A stretch of 64,000 nucleotides of DNA, from assembly GCF_015832195.1 (NCBI RefSeq), contig NC_052046.1, positions 34,252,911-34,316,910 on the forward strand. The letters run 5' to 3'. Every line of letters begins with the position of its first letter. Position 1 is the stretch's first letter. Below, in pieces: positions 11,241 to 24,700 of this stretch. The notes beneath the pieces are model-generated. The model was not told where the DNA came from. It saw only the letters and a list, made by a program, of their open reading frames with translations, and did no database searches. This DNA comes from Motacilla alba alba (lineage: Eukaryota > Chordata > Aves > Passeriformes > Motacillidae). The position numbers and the translations under genes were made by a program.

Positions 11241-14200
11241 AGGAAAATACATAAAACTTTGTGTTTCCTCATCTCACACAGATATTTTGAAATGAATACA
11301 CCCAGGGGGAGCCTTTATATAAGCCCAGGTCAGTACAGGGAGGATGGCTGTTGATCTTCATGGGAGAAGGCAGGGATGGCCCTCATTTTCAAAATGAAAC
11401 CAGCCCCAACAGATGCTATCAAGTTTCTATCTGCCATTAATCATGTCTCTCACTGTTTCTTGAAAGTCTTGAGGAAAGTGCTCTGGAGAGGCTGCCATAG
11501 CCCCAAGCTGTCTTTTGCCAGTGTATCTGTCTTTACATCTTTATTTAGACATGATGTGTATGAAGTTGCTAACAGTAGCTAATGGTTTGAACATTGTTTT
11601 AATATTTATTGAATTTTTTTATTTCATGAGCTGCAGATACAGCTAGGTTCCAAAGACATAAAAATGGATATGAATATCATCATCAATCAAAAAAATTAAA
11701 ATGAATAACTATATAATGAATATGAAGAAAGGGAGTCATTAAATAAAGCACAAGAAAATTGTAGCTTTGTATGCCCTACATATATTTTTGTACAGAACTA
11801 CATGTTAATTAAAAAAATAGTCAAATTGTCCATCAGTAAGTGCTAATGCCCCATAGTTGACCTGATAATTGCTTGTAGATGTCATTTAAGAAGTGGTTGT
11901 TGTGAAGTCAGTTAAAAAGCAAGTGAAGTTCAGAGCACTTGTGTGACACAGATGGACCTGAAGAAAACATGATGGAGCTGGTTGTGGCCTGTAAAGGAGG
12001 ATGGAGGTTTGTAAGGAAGAGGTGCAACAAAACAGAGATGGTGGGAAATAGTGGAGGACAAGTACTACAGATGAAATTGTAGAAACTGAAGAGTGCAGGT
12101 ATCAGAAATTATAACAGTTAGCATGGAAGTACACCTGGCACTACTTAGGAAATTACTATGAAGAAAGCATTACATGCCAGGTATATTGTCAGCTAAATGT
12201 CACAAAATTTTTCAAAAAGTCATCTACCTCCTGAATTAATCGCAAGTCACTTATTTGTGAGTGTTTGATCTCAATTTCTAAATGTGTGAGAATGATGTAA
12301 TTGAGATTGATCTCAGGAATAGTATGATATTATTTCTTATTTTGTTGGATGTTTGTGAGAAAATATCTTCTGAAATGTATGCATAATGTAATCATTTTCA
12401 GGAAGCTTTCCAGATTGAAATTAGCTTTCTACAAATATTTTACCAGAAAAGTCTACTTCATAAGTATATGTACAGTCTACTTGCAAAGAGGGTCATGTCT
12501 TTGTCATGTCTTTTTGAAATGCAGGTACAAGGATACTTAAATAGGTCAGTTCTTATAATTCTTAAAATCTGAAATAGTCACAGAAATAATGAATCATTTT
12601 AGTGTAAAAGTCCCATTGATGCCTTCTCTGCAATTGTTTTAATATCAACTATTATTTGCTATATATTCTAGAAGTCCAGACTATGAAAAAAGCAAAAAGG
12701 AAATGAAAGATGAGTCTGACAGATGAGGCCATTGATCTCAAAGATTGCTTTTTAAGAAAGAAGGAAGTTTAATTTATGGGCAGAATTGTTTTGGCACCAC
12801 AGTTATTTTATAATCAGTGCTGCATTCCTAAATTTTCTTTTAATCTCTGTTGTTACCTTAAGTCATTATATGATAATGCATATAGCATATGAAACATATA
12901 ATTTATGATAGAAACCATGAAATGAAAGAGAATTAAATATAAACTGTCCCATTTTGATGACTGCAGAGAAATAAGGAAGAGGGAAAAGGGTCTCAAGAAA
13001 GGGATTGATTCCTGGTAACAGCAAAATCTTCCATATTATTACTCCCAGACATCACCCAATTTAAAAACATCTGCAACTTAAAATGCAACATTAGATCTTT
13101 TAAATAATAAAAATTGTCCAGACATTAGTGCAGATATGATATAGGTTGTTACAATTTTAGTATTTTCCTAATTAGCATTATAGCGATAATAATGTCAGAT
13201 TTGAGGATTTTTTCTTGTATATTTATTCTCCATCCATGCCTTTTAATAAGGCTGATGACAGAATCAGATGGTCTTCACACAGTACATTGGATTCAACTTG
13301 CTGTACTAAAGCAAATATGCCACATAGATTCTCTTGGTACACTGCAACCATAAAAGTCTATTGCAGAAAAATGAATGTTGTACCCTTTCTGTTCCTACTT
13401 AGATGAAGACCATTATCAAGAGAGAGAAAAAAGTGTCCATACATTCTCTGGAATTGACAAATTATTAAAAAAAACCCTCAAATTGTTAAAGTGAACCTAA
13501 TCTAGGACAATATTCAAAGCACAGACAGTTCTGTCACTGAGTAAATATACTGTATTTACTAAACCAGTGTCAAGGACTGAAACTGCACTGCCTGGAGTCC
13601 TGCTATGAATGTGTTACATTAATCAGCCCTGTAGCCAAAATACCATGCAGTGCTGCTGCAAGTTAGTCTTGGGATGAATAGAAATGTGATCTGTGTAAAT
13701 GGCACTGCCTAGAGAAGAGCTATTGCCATACTGAATATATTGTTTTTCAGGGAAATAGACTGGTCATATGTGACATCAGGTTTATTTGCCCCTCTCAGGA
13801 GCAGCTAAGTTAACACTGAGAGAAACTCTTTGCAGTGATATAATGCAAACATTATTCCTCATGGCTTGCAGCCAGACTGTTCAGGTAAAGTATATTTTGA
13901 ATTTTAAAAAAAAGGGTATAAAGCTAATTACTGAGAATATTAAGATGTTAATATTAACAGGACATTTCATTTGAATGCCAAAAATAATTACGTGTTGAAA
14001 TCTTCTATTGAGGTAAAGATAGAGATTTACTTATATACCTGTATTCTGACCTGTTACCAAATGCTGATACTCTCAAAGGAATCTTCATCGCAAATGGTGT
14101 AAGAAGAATCAATATGTCCAAACCAGAGACACGGCTGGTACTCAGAAAGTGAGGAACTATCTTTATATCAATAACTTCTCAGAACAGCTTCCAATAAGTA

Positions 14201-15371
14201 CAGAATTATTCTCATGAATTCATCAGGTAATATGAAGACTTTATCTAGGCTTCAATGGTTACGAACAGGGGAGACAGCAGTGTATCATGATAAAGATTAT
14301 AGTTTATACCCTGTTCAGAAAAGGTCTGCACCAGCCTACAGGTACTAGCAGAGCTAAACAGGACAGCATAACCTTGAAGTTGAGATTGTAGCAGAAGGGA
14401 GAGAGAACAATTAAAAGAATACTTGTCTTACCAGAAAAAAAGAATAATGTCTTTCTCATGAGATGTAAAGAGACGAATTTTTGACATCCTGATCCATCTT
14501 TCATGAAAATGTGGAATAGCAAAGTATGGCTCTATTTCCTTCTAAAAGAAGATGCATGTTCTTCCTATATTTCCACAGTCCACAAAAATTCACAGTGGAC
14601 CAGACTTTGTGACACAGAAACCAGTCCTGTCAATCTTTGGTCATTAGAACATGCTCTGTTGCACTTCTTCATTCTTGAGGATCAAAAGACAGCAACAGTC
14701 AAATTTTGAGGATTCTGCTCAGGAAGGATTCTCCTACAGTCTTTTTTGACTTGTCCCACTCACAAAACTTAAAGCTGAGGTCAGTAACTTCAACAATTTC
14801 TTCATGTTCTGAAGGTTAGAAAAGTCAATTGGGAAAACTCAATCTGAGTCTGCTAGCAAAAACTGCTAGGAACTTTTTGATTGTTCTACAAGCTGGTGAA
14901 GGATTTTTATCTTGACAATTTTGTGGTGAATTAGCAGTAACTTATAGATGTACAAAAAAAAGAAATATATATTGTCCCTGAGAAAGACTTCACTATGCTA
15001 AAACTGTCAGACAGCTTTGCTCCTTCAGGATTTCCAGGCCAGTTTTTCTGACTCAAGACTTGATTCAAATAAATCAGAAAAAATATGATTACATTATTTT
15101 AACTTCAGCCAATCTAACCCACCACCAAGCGAGTTCTGATTATCAAAAGAATCAAAGTAGATGTTATCATATTTTTGTTTATTTTTTGAATGGCAGAGTT
15201 ATCGCTCTTTGCTGTAGCAGAGAGGTTATGTTTTCACGTTTTCCAATATTTCCGTATTTCCCCCCACAAACTTGTTGTAGGAAGAGTGAAACAATAACTT
15301 TAAAAAAAATTAAAAGTTTTGTTTTGTGTTTTTTCATCCTACCACTTATCTGGAGACATTTAAAGTTTGTT
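11241..15371. other. Unique A+T-rich non-coding DNA, no gene recognised
   Basis: Many short frames exist (up to 104 codons, at 15060-15374), none with family resemblance or convincing splice-site context. A 68-codon frame at 11376-11582 begins about 50 bases after the TATA-like box, but its predicted product is not recognisable. I see no mobile element. Confidence 0.6.
11316..11323 (+). promoter_or_regulatory. TATA-like box after the G+C-rich block
   Basis: TATATAAG, preceded by TT and followed by a more G+C-rich stretch. A TATA box downstream of a G+C-rich block is the layout of an LTR U3 region or a core promoter. No transcript, exon or paired LTR can be seen, so this may be chance in A+T-rich DNA. 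Confidence 0.2.
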
Positions 15372-15472
15372 TGAGCTTGGGCCTGGTGCGGGTGACTCTG
15401 TCTGAGCAGAGGGATTGGACCAAACAACCTTGGCATGTCCCTTCCAACTTCAGTGATTGCATGATTCTGTAA
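15372..15472 (+). mobile_element. CR1 LINE 3' tail fragment
   Basis: About 100 bases of the CR1 3' end in sense orientation. The diagnostic run is GAGGGATTGGACCAAACAACC followed by TCCCTTCCAACTT, ending in the octamer-like ATTGCATGATTCTGTAA. CR1 elements are typically 5'-truncated like this and end in short ATTCTRTG repeats rather than poly(A). It carries no coding potential. Confidence 0.88.
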
Positions 15473-17294
15473 CTTCAAAGTGTAGATCCCTTGACAGATA
15501 ACCTACATGATAAAGACCATGGAACTCCTGTATTAAAAAGACCCCATGTGGAGAAGATATCTCAGCAAAATTATGTTGCTTTTGTCAGGGCAGTGACAGT
15601 CAGAATCAGCAAGTTGTGACCATCTGTCTGATAATAAAACAAGCTAAACATGGGCAGGACAGGACTACTCTAGAAAAGTTGTGCAATATCTAGCAGAGAG
15701 AGTTGGGGCTTTTTGTTAGTTTGTTATTAAAAGATATTTCATGTCATGTCTTTTATCTGTTTCATTCTGTGCTACAAAGCCTGCTACATTATTAAAAACT
15801 GATGTTATGGGTGATAGGAGAAATGCATAACCTGTAAGAGAAGTGTGGGAGTGAAGAAAACATTTTTCAGTGATGGTGAGTTTCATAATGTTGAAGCCTT
15901 TATCTGCCCTCTTCACCTTCCTGATTTCTTCCGCAGAGGTTACGTGTGTAAGCCCTCTCATTATGATTTTGTTTATGCATTTATTTATGTGGAATTAGAC
16001 AAAGCACTGTAATGTTCATTACTATTAAAAAAAGCAAACAATAAAAACCAGCTTGATATATCAGTACTTTTTTCTTTGGAATTAAGCCTTTTTCAGTTTA
16101 CTGTATTATAACGAATGTCATACCTTAATACAGCAGTGTGTAATGAAAAAGAAAAATCCTGATCATTTTTTATTTCTGCAGTTTTTCATGTCATTGTCAC
16201 GCCCCCTCTAAAAACAGGAATTTGGGAGGGACGATCTATTTTGCACCCTCTTCCTTTAAGAAGAAAAAGTAGAAAATGTTACAGCATTAATGAATGTATT
16301 TGTGCTTCAATTTCTTCTCTTCATGAAACTGAGTATTTTGAACATCAAAAAAATAATTGTGTTGTTCCCTCAGATTAGCTCTCTGTCTGAAATATACTGT
16401 GCTAGAATGTTAATTGAGTTTGACATAGGCATGGATATAAAATGCATCATGCCACTCAACTTACCAGCAGTGAAACTGATTACCAATTATAATCATTCTC
16501 TGCATGGTGACAGCATACCAAGATGGAGATGTTGAATATTTCAGTTTGCAATATTATCTGGGTTGTTTAAAGTACTGACTACGTGTCCTGAAACCAATAG
16601 AGGTAATTGGTATGCATGTAGGAGCTGGCAGGCTGAGCACATCACTTATTTATAGAGTCTTTTGATGTAACTCTGTGGAAAAAAAATGTTAATAAAACAT
16701 GGTTCAAAGGAAAATTTACACTCACCATTATAATACGACATAAAGTACAAATTATTGTACCTGAATAACTGTTTTCTAGTGAATAATGTTCCTTTTTCAT
16801 TTATTGAAATAGTCCACTGAAACCTAACAGAAGGGGGAAGGGGAACACAAAGAATAAGAAGGCTATTAACTCTTTTCATTTTGTGATGCAGCTATCTGGA
16901 AATTAAGATGCATACACAAGATAGAGGGTGGAAAATCACAGGGTATGTCATCGTTTTCATAGCCTTCTAATTTGCTCCATAAATTGGTTTATGGTCCTCT
17001 TAGGGCACGTTCATCAACAAACTTCATGTCAACAATTGATATGAGGCTTGAAATGGACCAGAAAACAGGATACAGGAAGTAACATGGTGACCTCAGTTGA
17101 AAGGCAGTGAGCCAGTTAAATTAGCCTTCATGTAAGTCCTTCTCCTGCAAGGACACCAGCAATCCTTATCTCTTTTCAAAAAGGAAGATAACACTAAAAT
17201 ATTGAGACAATGTTTACAGAATGCTTTGCTTTTGTCAGAACTACTTGTAAGCCTGATTGAATCTATACGGAATGCAAACTTTGTATCAGAAGTT
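15473..17294. other. Non-coding DNA, no gene recognised
   Basis: No coding or repeat-family signal. A small run of CG-containing C-rich sequence at about 16199-16250 stands out slightly but is unexplained. Confidence 0.6.
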
Positions 17295-17321
17295 AAAAAA
17301 AAAAAAAAAAACAAACAAAAA
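17295..17321 (+). repeat. A-rich tract
   Basis: A run of seventeen A followed by CAAACAAAAAA. No target-site duplication or retroposed body is evident beside it, so it is scored as a simple repeat. Confidence 0.85.
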
Positions 17322-17466
17322 ACCTAGAGCTTCTAGGCATCAGATAAGAAAAGACACACAGTATTTGCAAATGCTGGTAAAAACCAGTTTTATTAAACTC
17401 AGAATTTATTTTCTATGGAATGAGTGGAATCCTCAATACTGGCAACAAAAGGGAAAAAAACATGTT

Positions 17467-17505
17467 GGGGGTATGATAAAAAACATGTCTCATGGGGGTA
17501 TGATA
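17467..17505 (+). repeat. 12-bp direct repeat pair
   Basis: GGGGGTATGATA occurs at 17467-17478 and again at 17494-17505, 27 bases apart. The spacer sequence differs, so this may be a decayed local duplication. Confidence 0.6.
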
Positions 17506-17589
17506 TTGTGTAATATTAATGAGAAATTGCATTTAATCTTGTCACTAATTACAGAATTCTTATGTTCATGCACAGTGGTGGCAAATTAA

Positions 17590-18060
17590 AGTTGACCAAG
17601 CATTGACCACTGTCATTCCCATAAAGCTGACCATTTGCATTTCCTGCTGTTAAATGTTTCACTATGCAAACTCAGTGCCCTGGGCATGTATTTTTAAGGG
17701 ATTGTTAGCATGTCATGTAAACTGAATAGCACATTAGTAATGCCTCTTGGTCTTTAATTTCCTGCCCTGTGATGCCTGTCCATCATGAAAATGTAAACTC
17801 TGCACAGGTACAGAGATTGGCTATTAATGTCTCCCAAAAATGCCTTAGCACATCAATGCCTTAAAGAGAGGCAGATCCTGGTAAAAACAATCAGAATCTA
17901 CAGTGGATGAATTCCTGTATAGCACTCAGGTAGTCTCATTAATGTAATTTAAAGCCTTCAGTTTTATGTAGCATTGAAGGCTACAGCTGCCCGTCAAATA
18001 AACCTGTTGATCTTGTGGTTGTCTGCCGACCTGCTGTCATGGAGATCTTCCTGATTTCAT
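17590..18060. promoter_or_regulatory. Candidate conserved non-coding element
   Basis: This stretch is free of simple repeats, mixed in composition, and carries several homeodomain/POU-type words: ATTTGCAT at 17633-17640, TATGCAAA at 17663-17670, and TTAAT/ATTAA words near 17821 and 17938. Such texture is common in vertebrate developmental enhancers, which often sit in gene deserts. The call is by texture only; no alignment was possible. Confidence 0.25.
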
Positions 18061-21000
18061 TTTGGCTTTATAAAATACCTGGGATCACTTTTCAACTCTA
18101 CTTTAAATGTTAAGTACATCCTCTTGAGATCATAATTTTGCCTGAAGCAATATTTATTTACTTAGAGCATATTTGCATGATTAGAGCATGAGGAGAAATA
18201 TGGCTGTGAAATGTGAGTAAGGCCAAGTTCTCTGCAAGTTGACTGCTATCAGGACTGTAAATCCTGCAGAAAATACCAAGGATTTGAGGTGGGTAAGAAA
18301 AAAAATAAATTCTCCTAAACAGTATGTTTCTTCTGGGCTAACCAAATTCATGTTTTATTCATAAAACACATAATATAATGCTTGAATGTTGAACATTATT
18401 TCCCTGGAGTCAAAGTCCTCAATAGATGTCAAGACACAGGAGGAGGGAAGAACACAGAATTGCACATACTCCTTTCTCCCTTCCCTGTCCTTCCACTCTC
18501 CCGAGTGCTTTTGGAACTGTACTTGGGGATCAAGTGCAGCCCAAAGCCACTGTCAATGTAGAAATTCTCACATTGGGAATTGTCCTTCAGACAAGCAAGT
18601 AATCAGCCTTTTTGCACCCAAACTACATCTGTGTAGCCTGCCTTGGCAGGAAACACTCTAGTCAGCCAACTTACAGGTCAGCTTTTCCCAAGGTCCCTTG
18701 CAAAATGTGTCCCTACCAAAGGTGGTCACTGATCCATCACCAAGACCCAGTTGTGTGTACCAGGAGCTACTGCAGGGGTTAGTTGTAGAGAGGACACTTA
18801 ACCCAGTGGTGGAGTTAGGCCAATTTAGGACATTATTTACTTCTGCATATGTAACTGAGGCACTTAGCCCTTATGTGTTACAATATTGTTTTGTTAATAA
18901 CTGAAGTAAAATAATCTCCAAAGTTGTTTTCTATTATTTGATCAACATGGAGATTTACTTTTCAAGGCATCAGAGGATGTAAGACCATGTCCCATTTGCT
19001 CTCACTGATTTCTGTAAGCCAACTTTTTTCCTCTCATCTGGCTCACTTACTGAAACCCTAAGCCAATCCTTCACAGTGGTTTTACCACTGCCTGCTCAAA
19101 GCAGACCCTTAAGGTAAACAGAGTTTTCTACCAGGTACCCAGTACTCTCAGCCACCTACAGGTGTGTGAGTTTTGTTGTAAAATGCAGGGGTTTTTTTAT
19201 CAGAAAGCATTAGGGTCTCAACAGCCTAACATTAGGTGTGGCACAGGGACTGCAGGTTTGGTGTGACCCAGAGCTGCAGCCCACTGCAGATGGCTCTGGG
19301 TGTAGAGGCAGAGCAGTCAACCTCTGCCTGATATCTAGAACCAGTTGAGTCCAGTGCAGCCTCTTTGTGAGTGCCAAGTTTCAAGTCTGGAACTATTTCT
19401 TGAGTACCATCAAGGATGCAGCTGTCAGGAGGGTAAAATTAGGTTGATTTACCCTCGGAGAATGCTACACTAATTCAGGAAATGCACACAAAGGACACAA
19501 GAAACAAACATCAATTAGAAGAAGAAACATGAAAATATCTTTCAGCATCTGCCCTGCCCTTTATTATTATTCCAAGTGCATTCAACCAATCATTCCCTCA
19601 GTCTGCTTCGTTATTAGTGAATTGTAAAACAAATACTGAGTATTTTTATCTTCCCATTAGCAATGCTGAATCTCATTTCCTTGTCTGGAAGATTTCCCTG
19701 ACTGCCACAAAGGGAAATATCCTGTGATGGCCACCACATTCTAAAATATGTCTTTGAAAGAACATGAGGTACAATTTTATCCTTCTAATTTTCAGAAAAA
19801 TAAGAAAGATGGTAATGAAATGACAGCAGCATTTTTATTAGGGGATTAAGGTTTGCTCTGAGTGTTGAAAAGGCGCAACAAACCATTTAGTGAAACAGCA
19901 CAGGAGTAAAGAAAGAAGGAAGAAAATACAGGCAATAAGAGCTTCTTTTGTTTATGGTTTGAAGCGTGCTGACAACAGTTATTAAGTTATTAATATTGAA
20001 TAACATTATGCTTTCAGAGGCTGCACATTATGTGGGAAAGAAACAGGCTCCTCAGCAGCTATTTTTACCCCATTTCTAGGTGATACAGAATACACACAGT
20101 CAGGTCATCAGAGACTATAGCTACAAAGCTCCTGAAGAGAGGAGGATCTGTGAGCACCTCATGACCTTGATCTTGCAGTGAGCCCTGCAAGCAGCTGCTG
20201 TGCAACCTGGATGAAGAGGGTCCGTGCTAAAGCAACACTTGCGGGTTTGGTACCTCTGTGTGCAGGAAATTCATTTTCTTCCCTTTGATGTGAACTTCTA
20301 GTGGAAAACACAATGCAGACAAAGTGGGAAAGCTGAAGAAAATTTTCCCTGTGTAAGTGTATCTGATTAGTAGTCAGCAGCCACTCTCCACCACATATCC
20401 ACTAGGGTCCTTAGTCTACTTCAAGTGTCTTTTTATTCATAGGAGATTAGGGAAGGAGAGTCCTTGTGCCAGAAAAAGAGGGAAGCAAACACAAAAGGGA
20501 ATTAATGCACAGTTTTCAGAACTTAATTCAACTTCTGAGTGATCATACTCAGACTAACATCTTGTTCCTGTTGAATGTCAGCTCCCTGTATAGATTGCTT
20601 ACCTCTCATGGCCTAACAGACAAAAAACTTTATAAGGAAAACCTTCTGGTGGACATCATGTTCTGACAAATCAGCTAATTTTTACTGTTATTGTATAGAT
20701 TGTATTAACTTTCAGGACAAGCATAAATATATTTCTGAGTATGTATTTAAGTTTAGGTGTTATTATAATATCTTCCCTGCTGGCTGTATAGATCAATGTT
20801 TGCTTGCACAAGGGTTGTTTTGCCACTGAAATGTTGTAACAAAACAGACAAAACAAAACAGAAAATCTGCACCCCTGAGTAAGCAATTTAACCACAGATA
20901 AGCAAAAGATGGATTCTAGTATATTTAATTCCATAAACTGAAAATAAAAATAATAATGAGGTGGTCTATAATAAAAAAGAGACAAATTACAAATATGTCA

Positions 21001-21501
21001 TTATTGATTCAAGGGATTGTAATTTTAGAAAGATGCTTTCAATTCTGTCAGCATTATAGATCATGAAAATAAATGGATTCTTTCAGCAATATTGTCTTCC
21101 AAAAACCTACCTCTCATTGCTTGCAATATTTTGAATAAAACTAAGATGGCACAAAACTTTAAGCAGATATTTCAATGACTTTTTTCTTTACTAATCATAG
21201 TTATGGAAGCATCCACTTCATATTTTATTGCATTTTCAATGAGTATAGAAAATTTCAGTCTGATAATGACCTTTGTACGTCATGCTGCAAATTGATTTTG
21301 ATGACCTTTCACTCTCAGATAATTAGGCTTCATTCACATTCATCTTGTTCATGTTGCACTGAGACTGCCTACTGCACTGGGCTGTGTAAATTTTCCCCTT
21401 TCCAAAATGTTGCCTCATATTTTTCATCACTGGTTTATTGTTGTTGGAGAAATTAGGACATTTTTCTGTGAAAATTACATGTTCAACTTAGCTTGCCCTA
21501 T
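18061..21501. other. Unique non-coding DNA, no gene recognised
   Basis: Frames are at most 104 codons and not recognisable. A short hairpin (8-base arms AGGCAGAG/CTCTGCCT, 8-base loop) lies at 19306-19329. About 19540-20060 has the same repeat-free mixed texture as the candidate element upstream, but this is weak evidence. Confidence 0.6.
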
Positions 21502-21740
21502 ATCATACAATCATAAGGGCTGGAAAAACCTCCAAAATCATTGAGTCCAACCTCTGACCAAACACCACCACGTTAACTAAACCATAACACTGAGTGCCAT
21601 GTCCAGTTTTTCTGGAAGCCTTCCAGTAATTGTGATTCCACCACTTTCCTGGACAGCCTGTTCCAAAGCTTGATAAACTTTTCAGTGACAAAATTATTCC
21701 TGATGTCTAACCTGAACCTCTTCTGACATAGCCTGAGGTC
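21502..21740 (-). mobile_element. CR1 LINE 3' tail fragment
   Basis: A minus-strand CR1 3' end. Read on the plus strand it starts with ATCATACAATCATAAGGGCTGG, the reverse complement of the CR1 terminal octamers. It continues through the usual landmarks: AATCATTGAGTCCAACC, a CCACTTTCCTGGACAGCCTGTTCCA block and a TCTAACCTGAACCTC block. It is 5'-truncated around 21740. It spans the last codons of ORF2 and the short 3' UTR, with decay, so it is non-functional. Confidence 0.92.
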
Positions 21741-24700
21741 ACAAGGTTAACAATTGTGCTATTATTATTTGGTGTGAAAATGGTGAAAATAGTTTTTTCT
21801 CTATTCATAAAAGAAAACTTAAAAAAAATATTTCTCAAATAGTTTTCTACTCATTCCTCTGCCTCCCTCAAGTACACTTCCTCCTCTAAACTAAGTCTTA
21901 TCTAGATGGTTTGGTGATTCAGCAAAAAATATCATTTGGTCCTCCACAAACTCTATGTACACTACATCATAAAAACGGTAGGAAACACTGTGATATCCTA
22001 GAAGATGGTGACTTCCAGAAGGGCAAAAATGCCGCTGGACAGAAACAAAACATTGAGAGACAACACATGAATGCAGCTGTCTGTAGTGGAATATTTTTCC
22101 TTAGACATTGGTTTCTCTAAAAAGAAATGTGTTTAGGGAAGTGCGCCTGTTGCATCAATATATACTCAAGTACATGCTCAATATACTCAGTGAATGATTA
22201 GAAATTTCCTGAATATGAACTGTTAAAAATCACATAGTTAAAAAAGTAGACGTACTAGAAGGTAAAATAGTCTTTCGGTTGAAAATTATAAAAGAATTAA
22301 ATTCCTCATAACAGCTTTCAGGCATTTACTTAATCCTAAATACATTATCGATGTTGCTTCTTTGTATGTTTGCCTTACAGACATAGAAGACACGAGTCTG
22401 CAGTTCCAGAGTTCTGCAGCCAAAGCCCTTTGATCTAATCTGTCATAAGCAAATTGACTTTCAAGTGCAAAAGAACATGGAAAGAAAAACAAAGAAGAAG
22501 GAAAGAAAAGTAAGCAAACATTACTGTTGTTTTGTAAAAGGTTAACAAGTTTAAGCTCCCTGTAAAGAAAGATAGAATTGTCTCTGTTGACATGCCCTGA
22601 TACTAATACAGGTAAATTCTATTAACTTCAGTCCAACAAGAACATTTGTGTATTTCTGCTAGGAAAAGAAAACTAGAGTAGGAAATGAAGATTTCAGAGG
22701 GTAAGAATATTAAAGCCAGTCAAGCTGAACAGTACACTCATATTGAGATATTTTTACTATTAATTTTATTGTTGTGTTTGTCAGCAAAGGAAAGCTCCAA
22801 AAGAGGAAGAATTCTGGAACACAGCCAGAATGTGCTTACTGTCTTATGAACAGGATGAAAAAGAGCTTTCTACATTTCTTGCTGCATAAGATCCATAAAG
22901 GCAGGAACTTCTTTATTCTGTACAGCTATCAGCATAGTGTCAGTTCTTAATAAATAATAAATAAAATAATGACTTGAAGAACATACAAAAAGATGAGTGG
23001 GGAGGACATACTAAATTATTCATAAATGTTCCCAACAATGTCACTTTCCAATTAAAGTGTCATCCTATCGTCTGTGTGGGTGAGACAACAACCTTCATCT
23101 CACACAAATGTGACAGCACTAAGAGCAGAAGGATTTTGTCATATATTAGTACCTAGGGTGTGATAAAACATTTAGAAGAAGTTTTCAGGAGTGGAGTTTT
23201 TCTATAATCATCTTGCTCATGCCACTGAAATTCAGCCATTTTTCTGTAGGAAATATATGGACTACAATTTGTCAAACAATTTATATACAAACTTGAATAA
23301 AGGCTCATAAGCTACTTAATAGTTCCTTTTTTAAAGCAAATCACACTAATCAGAAATAATTTTAAATTTATTAACTGCTACATCCTTACCAGTTTCTCTC
23401 TACTATGAATGTACTGAATTAGGTTTGAAGGAACTGCTTCTATCCAGCCTTAGTTAACTAGGAGCACTGTGAATCCTCATGTCACAAGTGCAATCTAATT
23501 TACGCCTCTGTTGTTCAAAGCCAGCTTATTCATATTAGATGAAGTGAAGCATGAGTTGTCTCACCAGCCTCTGTACTCTACAGTGCAGACCTAAAGCCAC
23601 TGTAATGACTCCCCTGCCTCTTCCATGAACACTAGGATCAGCATAACCTATACAGTGAGGTTGGTACTCTGCATCTCTCCCTCTGGTCCAGAGGTTTCCT
23701 TGATTCCTGCAAAGACAGTGAACAACATTGTGAGAAGGCAGGAAAAGCAGGTGAAATGTATCTGTTCCTCCAACCCTAAGGAAAATGTTCAGACAGGGAT
23801 GTTACTGCTCTTCTCCAGTGGTATTGTTCTGAGTCATACAGTGTTAGTGTGGTTCTCATAATTACAGCACCAGGAGCCATGAAGCAGTATTACAATAAAC
23901 ATGAGATTCAGTATGATAAATAGTAAATTTCTAGCTATCAGAGACACAAAAGTTGGAACACTAAACCCTGAAATATGCAAATATAGAAAACTAAACAGAG
24001 CAGTTCGAATGCGTGTTGTTTAGCCTCATGATTGCCAAGCACATTTTACCTGCTCAGAGTACAGCTTCAGCTGCCAGTACTGAGGAAAGCTTTCTGGTGT
24101 TAGATGACTGTGGGCCAAACTGTCTTTCTTTTCTTCTCCCATTTGTTCAGAGATTTGGACCAAGATATGAAATTTCCTAACAGCAGTGCTGTGTTCATTT
24201 GAGTATATGTTTCCCCATTATATCATCTGTGTAAAACTGATTAATTCATTATATAGACAAACAAATACAAGTCTGCATAGCCAGGTGAAGAAATATCACT
24301 AATAACAGTTTGGTTTAATTAACAATAAGCATGGAATAAATTGTTGAAAATTTAAAGGACCAAATAATTTATTTATTTTACAGCTGAAACTAATGCTGAG
24401 ATTTAAGAATGCGACAGATGTGTATAAAACATTATGGATAACACAACTATGCAGACTATTTCCCAGATCCTCTTGTTTATTTATAGCTGAGATGATGGAC
24501 AAAGCCTTTAAGCTGGCTTCTTAGAGCATACTGCACAATCACTTCATTCACTTTGTCAACAAGCTTTGGCTTGATGAATTTCAACAGAAAAATGCTGGGT
24601 AAAGCTCTGCAGACCTGCACAATTCATTTTGCAGCAATTTTCTTGAGGCTGCCTCAAGATTGACCTGCTATCTTCCTTGTCTTCTTATCATTTTTCCCAT

